Source of the DNA: Hawksworthiomyces lignivorus
Lineage: Eukaryota > Ascomycota > Sordariomycetes > Ophiostomatales > Ophiostomataceae
Length of the DNA stretch: 64,000 nt
Assembly: GCA_002917075.1 (NCBI GenBank)
Contig: NTMA01000080.1
Location: forward strand, 62,001-126,000
Direction: 5' to 3'
Of this stretch, positions 23,605 to 33,380 are shown one piece after another. The translations under genes and the position numbers were made by a program. Position 1 is the stretch's first letter. Each line of letters opens with the position of its first letter. The notes beneath the pieces are model-generated. The model saw only the letters and a list, made by a program, of their open reading frames with translations. It was not told where the DNA came from and searched no databases.

Positions 23605-25683
23605 TTAAAAATTACCCTGCCATTGCGCCCATGCTTCTTCATTGGCCGCTTCTGGGAATGCCGTTCCGCGGAACAGACTATCGAAAAGGGCTATGTCAAC
23701 ACCTTGCAGGTCCCATTCATCGTCCGCACCGGCAACCCCCACTGAGACGTCGAATGGGTCCTCAGACAAGGGTGGAAGTGGAAGCAGGGCCGGGGACACA
23801 GGCTGGCCGATCGGCCACATCCCGGTCTGCGTATTGTCGGTACCATCCAGGTCAATTGGGCAGGTCCCTGCCTGGCATGGAGCTGATTGGCGTTCGAAGC
23901 GAATGGTGCCAAAATAAGGAATATGAATGAGGAGGCCTTTGCCACCGCTAGTGAGCTTAGCAGAGCACTCGACGTCCTCGCCGTTCTCCTCCACTGCGCC
24001 GCTGCGGGAGGTGTTCGCCCGGTAAGGGATGCCGCTAGCGGCATCCGCCTCCATGGCAAGAAGGTGGCGGAGGATCCGCGTGATCTTCGTGGCGATGAGG
24101 TTGTCACCAGCGTCGGCCATAGCTGCAATGATATCAAAGGTGCGCTCCATCAAGCCGCGATCGCTGGAACGGCTATGCGCGAGGAGATCCAATGGGGTAG
24201 AGACAGGTGCGGCGGCGGAAGTAGAGGAAATCTGCTGGCGCAAGCGGTGCGTATTGGCGTAAGCGAAGCACAGAACAGCGGCGGAAATGAAGGCGAGAAA
24301 GTCGGCACCGCGGCAGTAATAGTGTGCTGAATTAGCAGTGCGGAAAGCAATGTAGCGAACCAGCGCCTCGCGGCTGGCGGTGGCCGCTGTAATCCTGCTG
24401 TGGTGATGCCGGTGATCGCCTTCGTCGCCCGGCGAGGTAGCGCGAAGCATGTAAGGTAGGTGCAGCCGGATCAGCAGATGAAAGTGGTTGAGCTGGTCCA
24501 TGGTACGGAGTGTTTCGCGAACGGCCTCGGTGCCGTCGCTGGGACCGTCGCCGCTATTGGTGTTTCCGGTCATGAGATTGGGGACGAGCCACCACTGGTG
24601 CGGCATCTGGTTGGCAGCGTCCTGGAGCTGCGCGTCAATTTTATCTGCCTCGGCGAGGTCCTTGTCGTCGCGCCGCAGGATGCGGTCGGTCAGAACACAG
24701 TGGGCAACGTGGAGGCGATCAATGGGGCGGCCGCCGCGCATACTCTGCTGGACTACTGAGCTTAATTTGAGCGACGTCCGTGGCAGGCCCAGAGTAAGCG
24801 AGAGGTAGCAGTCCATCTGGACAAGGTGGAAACAGATCTGACCAGCATCCAGAGAAATGTCATTCATGTATGGTTCAAACTTATTCTTCTGTGAAGAAGC
24901 GCGGGAAGAAGAAAGAGAAGGGGACATGGTGCGGTGGTCGCGGTGTAGCCCTAGCAGCTGTGCGATGACAACTGCGCGGTGCACAGCCATCCACGCACGA
25001 TGTAAGTCGCCGGCGTAGTTGTGGTACATGGACTCGATCAAGAGACACTCAACACCAAGAACGGAACGGTTGAGCTCCTCATTGGAGGTAACAAGGCGAA
25101 TCGCTGTCTCGACAACGCGCGTCATGATGGCACGCTCTTTGGCGCCACCATCGGGCAAGTCTGCCAGTGATGATGGAGGTACGCCTTGTAAAAAAGTGCC
25201 CAACACCAGGAGCTTGCGGCCGAATAGGATCGGGTGAGACCCCGGCGGAGGCAGCTGCAAGATCTCCTGGGACGACGGCGGGTCCCAGCCATAGGGCTGA
25301 TCGTGAAGATTGCACAGCCCGCTGTTGACATATGCCGAGAGTCCTACAGGGAGAGTATAGATGCGGTCCATGTCTGGTGGATCTGGCCAGGCCGCCGTGA
25401 GCGTGCGAGTCAGTTCGGCATACGGATCTGTGGCTCCCTGGCTGCTGGAAAATAGATCGACATTGCGTTCTTTCGGTGATATCGTCGGTGTTATATCGAT
25501 TTCTTGGCTCACACAGGCCGTTCCGCGGCGTTGGCAGTGAACGCATAGGTTGTCGGTAGTTGCAGCGAAGTGGCAACGGACTTTACGCCGCTTACATTCC
25601 CAGCAACTCTGAGTGCCTTTGCGAACCTTGCGCCGCCTAAGAGCAGGGGGTCCGTCTTTCTCACTCGTTCCGGCCATGATCAA
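23605..25683 (-). CDS. Zn2Cys6 fungal transcription factor
   Basis: A single-exon frame of 692 residues. The N-terminal zinc cluster has Cys27, 30, 37, 47, 50 and 57 with spacing C-x2-C-x6-C-x9-C-x2-C-x6-C, the GAL4-type DNA-binding domain, with a basic RRRKVRKGTQ stretch before it. The middle (about 190-450) looks like the fungal-specific transcription factor domain, including a WMAVHRAVVIAQLLGLHRD-like helix. The C-terminus is acidic and proline-rich, as in activation domains. It should act in the nucleus. It is transcribed divergently from the NmrA-like gene (26,110) across 426 bp, so it may regulate that gene and its neighbours. Met3 is an alternative start. Confidence 0.9.
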   Translation of the reverse strand: MIMAGTSEKDGPPALRRRKVRKGTQSCWECKRRKVRCHFAATTDNLCVHCQRRGTACVSQEIDITPTISPKERNVDLFSSSQGATDPYAELTRTLTAAWPDPPDMDRIYTLPVGLSAYVNSGLCNLHDQPYGWDPPSSQEILQLPPPGSHPILFGRKLLVLGTFLQGVPPSSLADLPDGGAKERAIMTRVVETAIRLVTSNEELNRSVLGVECLLIESMYHNYAGDLHRAWMAVHRAVVIAQLLGLHRDHRTMSPSLSSSRASSQKNKFEPYMNDISLDAGQICFHLVQMDCYLSLTLGLPRTSLKLSSVVQQSMRGGRPIDRLHVAHCVLTDRILRRDDKDLAEADKIDAQLQDAANQMPHQWWLVPNLMTGNTNSGDGPSDGTEAVRETLRTMDQLNHFHLLIRLHLPYMLRATSPGDEGDHRHHHSRITAATASREALVRYIAFRTANSAHYYCRGADFLAFISAAVLCFAYANTHRLRQQISSTSAAAPVSTPLDLLAHSRSSDRGLMERTFDIIAAMADAGDNLIATKITRILRHLLAMEADAASGIPYRANTSRSGAVEENGEDVECSAKLTSGGKGLLIHIPYFGTIRFERQSAPCQAGTCPIDLDGTDNTQTGMWPIGQPVSPALLPLPPLSEDPFDVSVGVAGADDEWDLQGVDIALFDSLFRGTAFPEAANEEAWAQWQGNF

Positions 25684-26109
25684 TCGTGTATTCTATGTGT
25701 CCGAGTAGGAAAGGTGATAACAGAACACCGAGCTTCGAATGCCCTCGGTGGAGGGAGTAGGCTTTCATTCATAGATAGAGCGAAACTTCGGTGAAAGACA
25801 AAGGCTTCGGCCGAAAGCATCAATGATTATGAGATCACTCCGCCGATTCGTCAGCGCCACGGAGATTAAGCGTTCTGCACTCTGCATTCGGCGCAAAACT
25901 GACATCATTTTCGACCAAGTTTTTTCAATTCGACCGAACCACTTCAGGCAGAGGGAGGTGTTATATAAATCGATGAAGTAGCTACGTTTTGATACTGCAT
26001 TTATAACTTCACGATTTTTTTTTTTTTAAAAAAAACCCCCCGCAAATATCTTCTTTCACTATTTTGTTTCATACCAGTTGTTTCTTCTCTTTTCTTTTCT
26101 GCAGAGAAA
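25684..26109. promoter_or_regulatory. Shared divergent promoter of the Zn2Cys6 and NmrA-like genes
   Basis: A 426-bp region between two divergent genes. It contains a homopolymer stretch (T then A then C runs) at about 26,016-26,041 and pyrimidine-rich sequence before the NmrA ATG. Candidate Zn2Cys6 sites (CGG or CCG half-sites) are present but no clear inverted pair was established. Confidence 0.4.
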
Positions 26110-27421
26110 ATGGTCAAAGTTGCAATCGCTGGCGGCTCTAGCAGTATGTGTATTAACCAGCCTGTTAGCAGCAACTCGGCGGTGGTATTAACAATAGTAT
26201 GACAGGTGTTGCCCGGGAAGTCATCGACGTTCTTGTTGGTACTAAAAAACATGAGATTTTACTTTTGTCGAGAAAGGTTGGCATTGCGAGCGTCTATGCA
26301 ACGTGTGAGACTCGGGTATTGACCGCATACTAAACTTGCATAGGATGCACCGACCGGCTCCGATGCTCTCCAGGGCGTAACTTGGGTCAAGATTATCCCG
26401 GATGACCCAAAACAGCTGGTGACAAGTCTCCAGGGTGTGCACACTCTGCTCTCATTTGCCGCAACGCAGGACGATCCCGAGAGCATCTTCCAGAAGAACC
26501 TCATCGATGCGGCCGTGCAGGCGGGTGTAAAGCGTTTCGCGCCCTGTGAATGGTCTTCGTAAGGTCCTTGCTTCTATTGTTGCTTGTCTAGTTATAGTAT
26601 TGACCATTTGCTTTTTACTTTGTAGATCTGGCCTCGAGCGTACTGTCTGGTACGCATATAAAGGAACCATCCGCCAATACCTCAAAGATCTAAACAAAGA
26701 TAAGAAAGTACGTTGCGACAATTAAATGTCGTCTTCTGAATCAGAGACACCCAAAATCTATTACTAACACACGACATATGATGACTAGGTTCTCGAATAC
26801 TCACTCTTCCAAACGGGGATCTTTCTTGACTATTTCACCAAACCATACTCCTCCTGCAAGCACGTTCACGTAGTAGATAATCCGATAGACTTTGAGAATC
26901 GCCGCGCGATAATCGTGGAGGGTAGTGAGAACGACCGTTTGACGCTCACTGCACTGCAGGATATTGCCGGCGTGGTCGCTGCAGCGATCGACTATGAGGG
27001 AGAGTGGCCGGTGGATGGTGGTATGAAAGGCGCCGACCTAACTATCGGACAACTTATCGCGCTGGGCGAAAAGATCCGCGGTGAGTCATATTTGTATTCT
27101 CTGTCTTTTCTTCTCTCGGAAAGAGGTAAAACGCTAATAGTGTTCTGAATCGGAGCAGGTGAGCCCTTTGCGATTGAAACAGTGAAGGCGGAGGATTTTG
27201 AGAGCGGGCAATGGAAAACCACTTGGTTGCCACGGCTTGATTTCCCAGGGATACCAGCAGATCAAGTAGATGCTTTCTCGTCCATCGTACTCAGCGGTAC
27301 TCTCTTAGCGATCCATGCCAGTGACTGGACCGCCTCGGATACTTGGAATAAGCTGTTGCCTGATTACAAGTTTGCTAAGCCCGACGAGTTTCTATCCAGG
27401 ATCTGGGATGGCAAGCCATAG
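26110..27421 (+). CDS. NmrA-like / isoflavone-reductase-like NAD(P)-binding protein
   Basis: Six exons: 26,110-26,143, 26,206-26,276, 26,344-26,558, 26,626-26,707, 26,789-27,080 and 27,159-27,421. Phases add up to 318 residues. The N-terminus VKVAIAGGSS is a Rossmann start. Later come KRFAPCEWSS (the substrate-site loop of the NmrA/PCBER group), YKGTIRQYL and YSLFQTGIFLDYF, typical of fungal NmrA-like proteins. Such proteins are atypical SDRs acting as reductases or redox sensors; the substrate is unknown. The intron 1 acceptor is chosen to avoid a stop, and intron 2 has an unusual GTTGGC donor but a good branch site (TACTAAAC). It is divergent from the Zn2Cys6 gene. Confidence 0.85.
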
Positions 27422-28280
27422 AGAGGGAACTGGAGAGCATTAAGACTCTCCAGATGTATTATTCAATGTGGCAGCTGGAATCCAACCAATCCTCAGGCTG
27501 GAGAAGTTGCTTTAGGGAGGGAACCCAATAGGGCAACTATTACTAATATATACGTACATTTCCTGAAATGAATTCTACTCTCCTTAAGACTCACCCGGAA
27601 GGTCGCGGAACTACTTTTGATTGAGTGAGGGATCATTCGAAGTACGCAGTCGGCTAAGAAAATGACTCAAATCTCTTTCGATTATTAGATGGTATGGTCG
27701 TATCATTTTGGGGAGATTTTGCAGTATAATCATTTACGGGGAAATTCTATAAAGAAATGGGAGAAAGCAATAAAAATCTCTCTCTTAGCCCGTTAAATTA
27801 AAACACTGAGAAGAAAAAAGAAGGGAAAAAAAGAAGAGAAATAAGAAGAGAATAAAAACAAACATTAACAATGCGAATCTTCTGTTTAATTATGCAAGCT
27901 GAGCGGTTTTATCCGTACTGGTACGCCGATGCAGTGGCTTCGATTCACATTATTCCATATTTGAAAAGAAGGATACAGAGTAGTATTGTGACCCAAGACG
28001 ACTCTACGTAGTCAGTCGACAGATGCGGGATAGTCCCAGGTTGGGGGAGGGGGAGGGGGAGGGGTACGAGCTGATTATGAGCATGTTGAATGAATTCATA
28101 GGATCCTTTCAATTTTGTTAACGAATACGTTCTGTCACAATATCACTACACCTTGAAATTCTAACGTCAGTACTATATCGCTATATTTAGCCCGCTGATT
28201 TTGGGGGGAAAGTGCTGTCAGATCAGCCAGAAAGTGCAGATACACCGAAACATAAGACGGTAGCTGCGGAACCTACGGCA
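27422..28280. other. Intergenic region with a G-rich tract
   Basis: It holds the NmrA 3' flank, an A/G-rich stretch (27,800-27,860), a G-run array at 28,043-28,064, and the probable promoter of the methyltransferase. No further gene is seen. Confidence 0.5.
28043..28064 (+). promoter_or_regulatory. G-quadruplex-capable G-run array
   Basis: Four runs of four or five G separated by single A, on the plus strand about 220 bp before the methyltransferase ATG. The pattern meets the G-quadruplex rule; function is unknown. Confidence 0.5.
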
Positions 28281-29924
28281 ATGGTAGACACGGTGGCATC
28301 GGAAGCATCGGCTGATGCTGCCCTGACTGAGACTGACCCGGTGACACCAGAACCAGGAGTGACAACGACGTCGTCGGAGATTGATACCGTCGAGAAGGTT
28401 AAGGCAGTTGCTGGACCGCCAGCATCTGTCAATGATCTGCCACAACCCACTGTTCCAGTCTATGAGTATCCTAATAATTTAGTGCCTGGGACAGATTCAG
28501 ATGCATGTCACCCATGCTTTGTTGCCAACGATAGACGATCGAGTCGTTTTTTTTTTAAAGTTTTTTTTTGGGGTGGCTAACACGATGTTTACGTAGGGGG
28601 CTAGTGGTGACGGCGACTCTGCCATCGGCCAATCTATGGAGTCCGTTTATATATCCCCCGGGACACTGTATTCAAGAAGCCAGTACTGATAAAATGCTCT
28701 AGAGAGTCCACAGCGTCTCTTCAATCGAATGTATATCGATATATAGAGGAAAACGGAAGAACATATCATGCATTCAACTCTGGAAGTAAGTGAACTTCAT
28801 TTATATTTTCGTACCGGGCGATATTGACCTTAGCTAGAGTATTTCTTACCGAACGATGACCGTGAACAGGACCGCTTAGGTAAGCGCATGTTTACTCCCA
28901 AATCTTGAAGAGAACGAGTTCTAAACAAAAAAACACAGATCTCCAGCATTATTCTTTCAAGCTTATGCTCGATGGCGCCCTCCATCTTGCACCACTAAAG
29001 AATCCTGAGAGGGTCTTGGACCTTGCAACGGGGACAGGGTTGTGGGCGATTGAGTTCGGTTTGTATTCTCCCTCTATACATCGATTTGACGTAGTCTTGG
29101 GCTTGGGGTCTGACAGTTTGACATCTTGTAGCGCAGGACTACCCTGCGGCCGAAGTCATCGGCACCGATCTTAGCCCCATCCAACCAGTATAGTATGCAG
29201 TCTATTTTGTGTCGTCTCCTGTTTTCCACTTATACAAAAACAAATATCAATAAATGACAGCGTTCCGCAAAACTGCACGTTCGAGGTTGCCGACGCAGAA
29301 GATGACTGGACATTTTCAAAGCCTTTTGACTATATCCACGCACGGGCTATCGTGACGTGCTTCAATGATATAAGGTCTATTGCCCAAAAGATCTTCGATA
29401 ACCTGGAGCCTGGCGGATATTTTGAATTACAGGATCCGTGTCTTCCCGGCATATGCGACGATGGCACAATGGCCGGCACACCCCTGCAGGAGTGCGTGCT
29501 CTAGTTGTTTCTATTATCGTGTTCCAAGCAATACTGACGCCTTGTGACTAGGTGGAACGATCTCCTGGTAGAGGCGATGTCCCGAATTGGTCGCGATATT
29601 ACCGTATCTCAGAAATGGGGACAGGTCTTGCGCGATATCGGTTTTGAAGTTGTCACAGAGCATCGTGTGTACTGTCCTGTCAGCCCGTGGGCCAAGGGAA
29701 GCAAGAACAAATTGCTTGGTGCCATGTCGCTGCAGAACTTGACAGAGGGTGTTGAGTCTTTGAGCAAGGCGGCATTCTCACGTATCTTGGGCTGGAGCAA
29801 TGAACAGATTGGATCTTTCTTGGCTGATGTGAAAAACGACTTACACAACACGAAGATCCATTCGTACGGTATCGTATATTTTGTCTACGGAAGAAAGCCG
29901 TCGGCATCTCGCCTAGAGGCCTAA
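28281..29924 (+). CDS. LaeA-like SAM-dependent methyltransferase
   Basis: A multi-exon gene. The first exon (from ATG 28,281 to about 28,540) encodes an acidic, low-complexity N-terminus ending near VYEYPNN. After a poly-T-rich intron come GDGDSAIGQ and an exon to 28,785 with YIEENGRTYHAFNSG, a LaeA-family signature. Well-phased exons follow: 28,838-28,879, 28,939-29,058, 29,132-29,192, 29,261-29,491 and 29,552-29,924. They encode LDLATGTGLWAIEFA (SAM motif I), IGTDLSPIQP, DYIHAR and GGYFELQD. The family includes LaeA, a nuclear regulator of secondary metabolism, and many cluster-encoded methyltransferases. The two 5' introns are uncertain (weak donors, poly-T at 28,546-28,569), so the first exons could be wrong or the gene damaged. 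Start by first ATG. Confidence 0.8.
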
Positions 29925-31275
29925 TTTGTAGGAGAGCACTCTCGGTATCCCTTTGATACGCTGTCTTCCTTTTTTATTTCTTTATATATTTCTAAATCGC
30001 TCTGACATGTATGGTTTTATTTAAGAAGGATATACAACGGTTCTTGTCCATATCTTACTGTGTAATACAAAACTTCGTGTTAAAAAAATGGTATACGTAA
30101 ATTAAATTCGTTCAGCTTGAATTGACGATTTCGGTGCTGTTCGGCTGAGTTTTAGACCAGGTGTTCTATACGCGAAACTTGATTCTAGATTAGGACCTGG
30201 AATTTTTTTGAGTCAGAGTTGATAAAAGTTAATAAGGATAATACATCTTAAGCACAGAAGATATTATTATTAAGGAGGTCGAGGATATTAGATTCAACTA
30301 GCTTCTCATTAAAAATCTTAACATATATGTGGCTCTATACCAGGCCCATTATTTCTGCATTGGGAACTCGTAACTGGTAGTCAATGGTTGAGTAGAAATA
30401 CTCCAGTCACTTGGATTTGTGCTTCCACACAAACATATACTATTAGCTTTTAGAAACTTAGACTTTAAATTTGTACTTCTATTATATGTGGTCGTCGAGG
30501 AGGCCCACATCTTCTAATCGGAGTGGCCACCAGTTCCTGCTGTCGCAACAGCGGCTCCAGCCTTACAGAGAATGTTTCGCGGTGATTCGTCGCCTCCTGG
30601 ATGGCTTTTGTGGAGACAGGGAGAGTTAGGCTGTTAAGCACGCACATTTGTGTCTTTCGTCTTCATCTGGTACATTTCGTTTATTTATACAGTGAAACCT
30701 CAGTTCTGGTTTGTCCTAACGTGGTTACGCTGGTTTCCAATTTCCGAACAAACATTCGTTTCCTGTTGCACACCTCATCATAAATCTCTCGTTTTAACTC
30801 GTCGTGATTGCGAGTCGATTGTCAGAGAGCCGTTCCCCGCTCACGCTTGGACTTGAGACTTTGTTGGATCACAAGATATGCACTGATACGTGTTAATATT
30901 TTCATCTCACTGCAATCTGTAGCCGCGAAAACTTTTGTTCTATCTCTAGCTTCGTACCAGGACCAGCATGTTGAAAATGGAGTTTTGAGGTATTCAACGC
31001 TAGAAGGTCAACCCCAATGTATGTAAATGTAGATTAATCTGGATGCAGCTAGCCTAATACCCTAGAATCCCCAGACATACCCTACGGTTCTCTTAGACCC
31101 CAGACTTCGACTCGCGGCGTAAGTGTCAAGTTTCTGAGTTGTATAATATAAATTGTGAGAGATACATAAGTGACTCGTGTTCCACGCCAATCCATGGAGC
31201 TTGTATATCCTAAACTCTCTTAGAGTATTCCCTTCACACCAACACAGAAAAACCAAATTCTCCCTACCAGTCAAG
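29925..31275. other. Intergenic region with dispersed-repeat copy 2
   Basis: AT-rich 3' flank (30,000-30,480), then a repeat copy (30,567-30,990) and the upstream region of the transporter pseudogene. No gene is supported. Confidence 0.55.
30567..30990. repeat. Dispersed degenerate repeat, copy 2 (possible pogo/Fot1-type remnant)
   Basis: Shares blocks with 23,255-23,480. It contains ACAGTGAAACCTC at 30,689, which resembles the terminal repeats of pogo/Fot1-like DNA transposons. No transposase is seen. Class is inferred from that short motif only. Confidence 0.5.
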
Positions 31276-33189
31276 ATGACACAAGATATTGAACTCCATG
31301 AAAGGGTTGATGCGTTGGCCGAGAGAGACAATCTTGGTGAAGAAATTGTTCCGACTGCCGTCGGGGGGACGGTCAGAGACCTTGGCTAGGGCTATTACCT
31401 GACCCCGTCCTTCATCGCCACCTTTGCCGCGACCTGTATTGGTGTGTCATGCTTCAAGCTGGGATACGTCCTTCCGGTCAATACGCTGAGCATCATCAAT
31501 AATGACATCGGTATAGCTCCCCTTTCCTCTATCAATTTCTATGCCTACCGTCCGGATGCTAACTACTTGTCGCAGGTCCCTCGCCGACGAGCGTGTGGGT
31601 AGCCACTGGCTGGAACCTCTGCGCCGCGCTCGGCTACACGCTGGTGGGCAGGCTGTCGGACGTCTTTGGGCGGCGCTGGTTCTTCATCGGCGGAAACGTG
31701 CTGGGCCTGATCAGCGGCATCCTGGGCGGGACGGCGCAGTCGATGAACACGCTGATCGGCTCGAGCTGCCTGGCGGGCCTGGCGGCGTCGGTGCAGCTGT
31801 CGTTCCCGATCATCATCAGCGAGCTGATCCCCTAACAAGCACCGGGCCATGCCAACGGTGTGATCCTGATCACAGCGGTGCCGTTTTCCGTGTTTGGTCC
31901 CGTGGTCGCGCGCAGCTTCGTGCTGCACACGGCGCAGGGCTAGCGCTGGTCGTACTACCTCAACATCATCTTCTCTGGCGTCACGGTGCTGCTATACTTC
32001 TTCTTCTACCACCCGCCCACCTATGAGATGCTCCACGCGCGGCGGCAGTACAAGGCGTAGGCGTGGCGGTCGATCGACGCCGGCGGCGCCGTGCTCTTCT
32101 CGCTGGGCCTGGCCCTCTTCCTGCTGGGCGTGTCATAGGGTGGGCAGCAGTACCCGTGGAAGAGCGGCATAGTCCTAGGCACGCTCCTAGGCGGCGTGGC
32201 CACGCTGGTCGTGTTCGTGCTGTATGGTAAGGGCTTCTTTGCCTGGCGTCCCTTTACTTTTTTTTCTCTCTTGGCTGACACGTGTGCGACAGAGTCGTAC
32301 ACGCCGCTGGACTACCCGTTCATCCCGATGCGGCTGTTCTGCAACTTCTCGTACGTGACGACGGTGATGGTGGTCATGGTGGCGTCGATGATCTACTACT
32401 CGATGAACGTGCTGTGGCCGGCGCAGGTGGCGCAGCTGTACGAGACGGACCTGCTGCAGATCGGCTGGACGTCCATGACGATCGGCGGCGGCACGCTGCT
32501 GGGGCAGGTGGCGGGCGCCGTGTTCTGCCGGCCGCTGGGGCGGCACAAGTGGCAGCTGGCGGCGGGGTCGGCGGCGACGACGGCCGTCATCGGCGCCATG
32601 GCGGCCGCCACGTAGCACACGCGCGGGCTGGGCGTGGCGCTGACGCTGGTGGGCTCCGTCAGCGTCGGCTACATGGAGCTGGTGGTGCTGACGACGGGCC
32701 CGCTTTGCCTGGGCCCCCGCGGACGTCGGCCTGGCCACGGGCGTCGGCGGCGCCATGCGCGCCGGCGCTGGCGCCGTCGCCACCGCCATCTACGTCGCCA
32801 TCCTCAACAACAAGCTCGCCGCCAACGTGCCCCGCCTCGTCGGCCCCGCCGCCGTCCAGGCCGGCCTGCCCCAGGCGTCTGTGCCCGCCCTGCTCGCCGC
32901 GCTGGCCAAGGGCAACACCACCAGCGTACCCGGCGTGACGCCGCTCGTCCAGGCCGTCGCCCACGACGCCTACCAGACGGCCTACGCGCAGAGCTACAAG
33001 GTCGTCTAGCTGACGTTGATCGCATTCGGGGTGCTCTCTGTGGCGGCGTCTGTGCTGACGCCCAACCTGGAGCAACAGTTCGACAACCAGGTGGCGCGGC
33101 GTCTCCACGGGCGGGATGTGGAGGCGGCGGAGGAGGAGCACGAGAAGAATGTTCACGTGGTCGAGGACGTAGAGAGCACCGTGCAGTGA
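31276..33189 (+). pseudogene. Broken TRI12/SIT-type MFS transporter
   Basis: The reading frame matches fungal TRI12-like drug or siderophore efflux transporters: YVLPVNTLSIINNDIGPSP, then TGWNLCAALGYTLVGRLSDVFGRR, then IIISELIP, then LYFFFYHPP, with 12-14 membrane segments expected. Two introns are clear (31,512-31,575 and about 32,227-32,292). It is disrupted by in-frame TAG codons (in GLGxGYYL, AQGxRWSYY, QYKAxAW, GVSxGGQQYP and AAATxHTRG), a one-base insertion and one-base deletion around 31,830-31,852, and a frameshift near 32,700. At least AQGxRW and GVSxGG are invariant Trp positions in the family, so TGG became TAG. The C-terminal cytoplasmic tail remains readable. Transporters of this type often sit in metabolite clusters. 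Confidence 0.88.
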
Positions 33190-33380
33190 TGTCGATGCGC
33201 AAATGCAGGATCGCGCAATGCTATTGTATCGTACGTTTCGTCATTTCATGTCTTACTCTCACTCGTATACGATCTCTGTAGCCAGGGTCATATTTTACTT
33301 TCTTTATGTTCATTAGTGTGCGTGCTGCATGCTCTGCTGTACAGTAAAAATACACGTGTCTGTTTATCTTCTTTTTCTTC

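Noticed and set aside
31276..33189. Stop-codon readthrough or recoding to keep the MFS transporter alive
   Set aside because: Several stops occur together with frameshifts, so simple decay explains it better.
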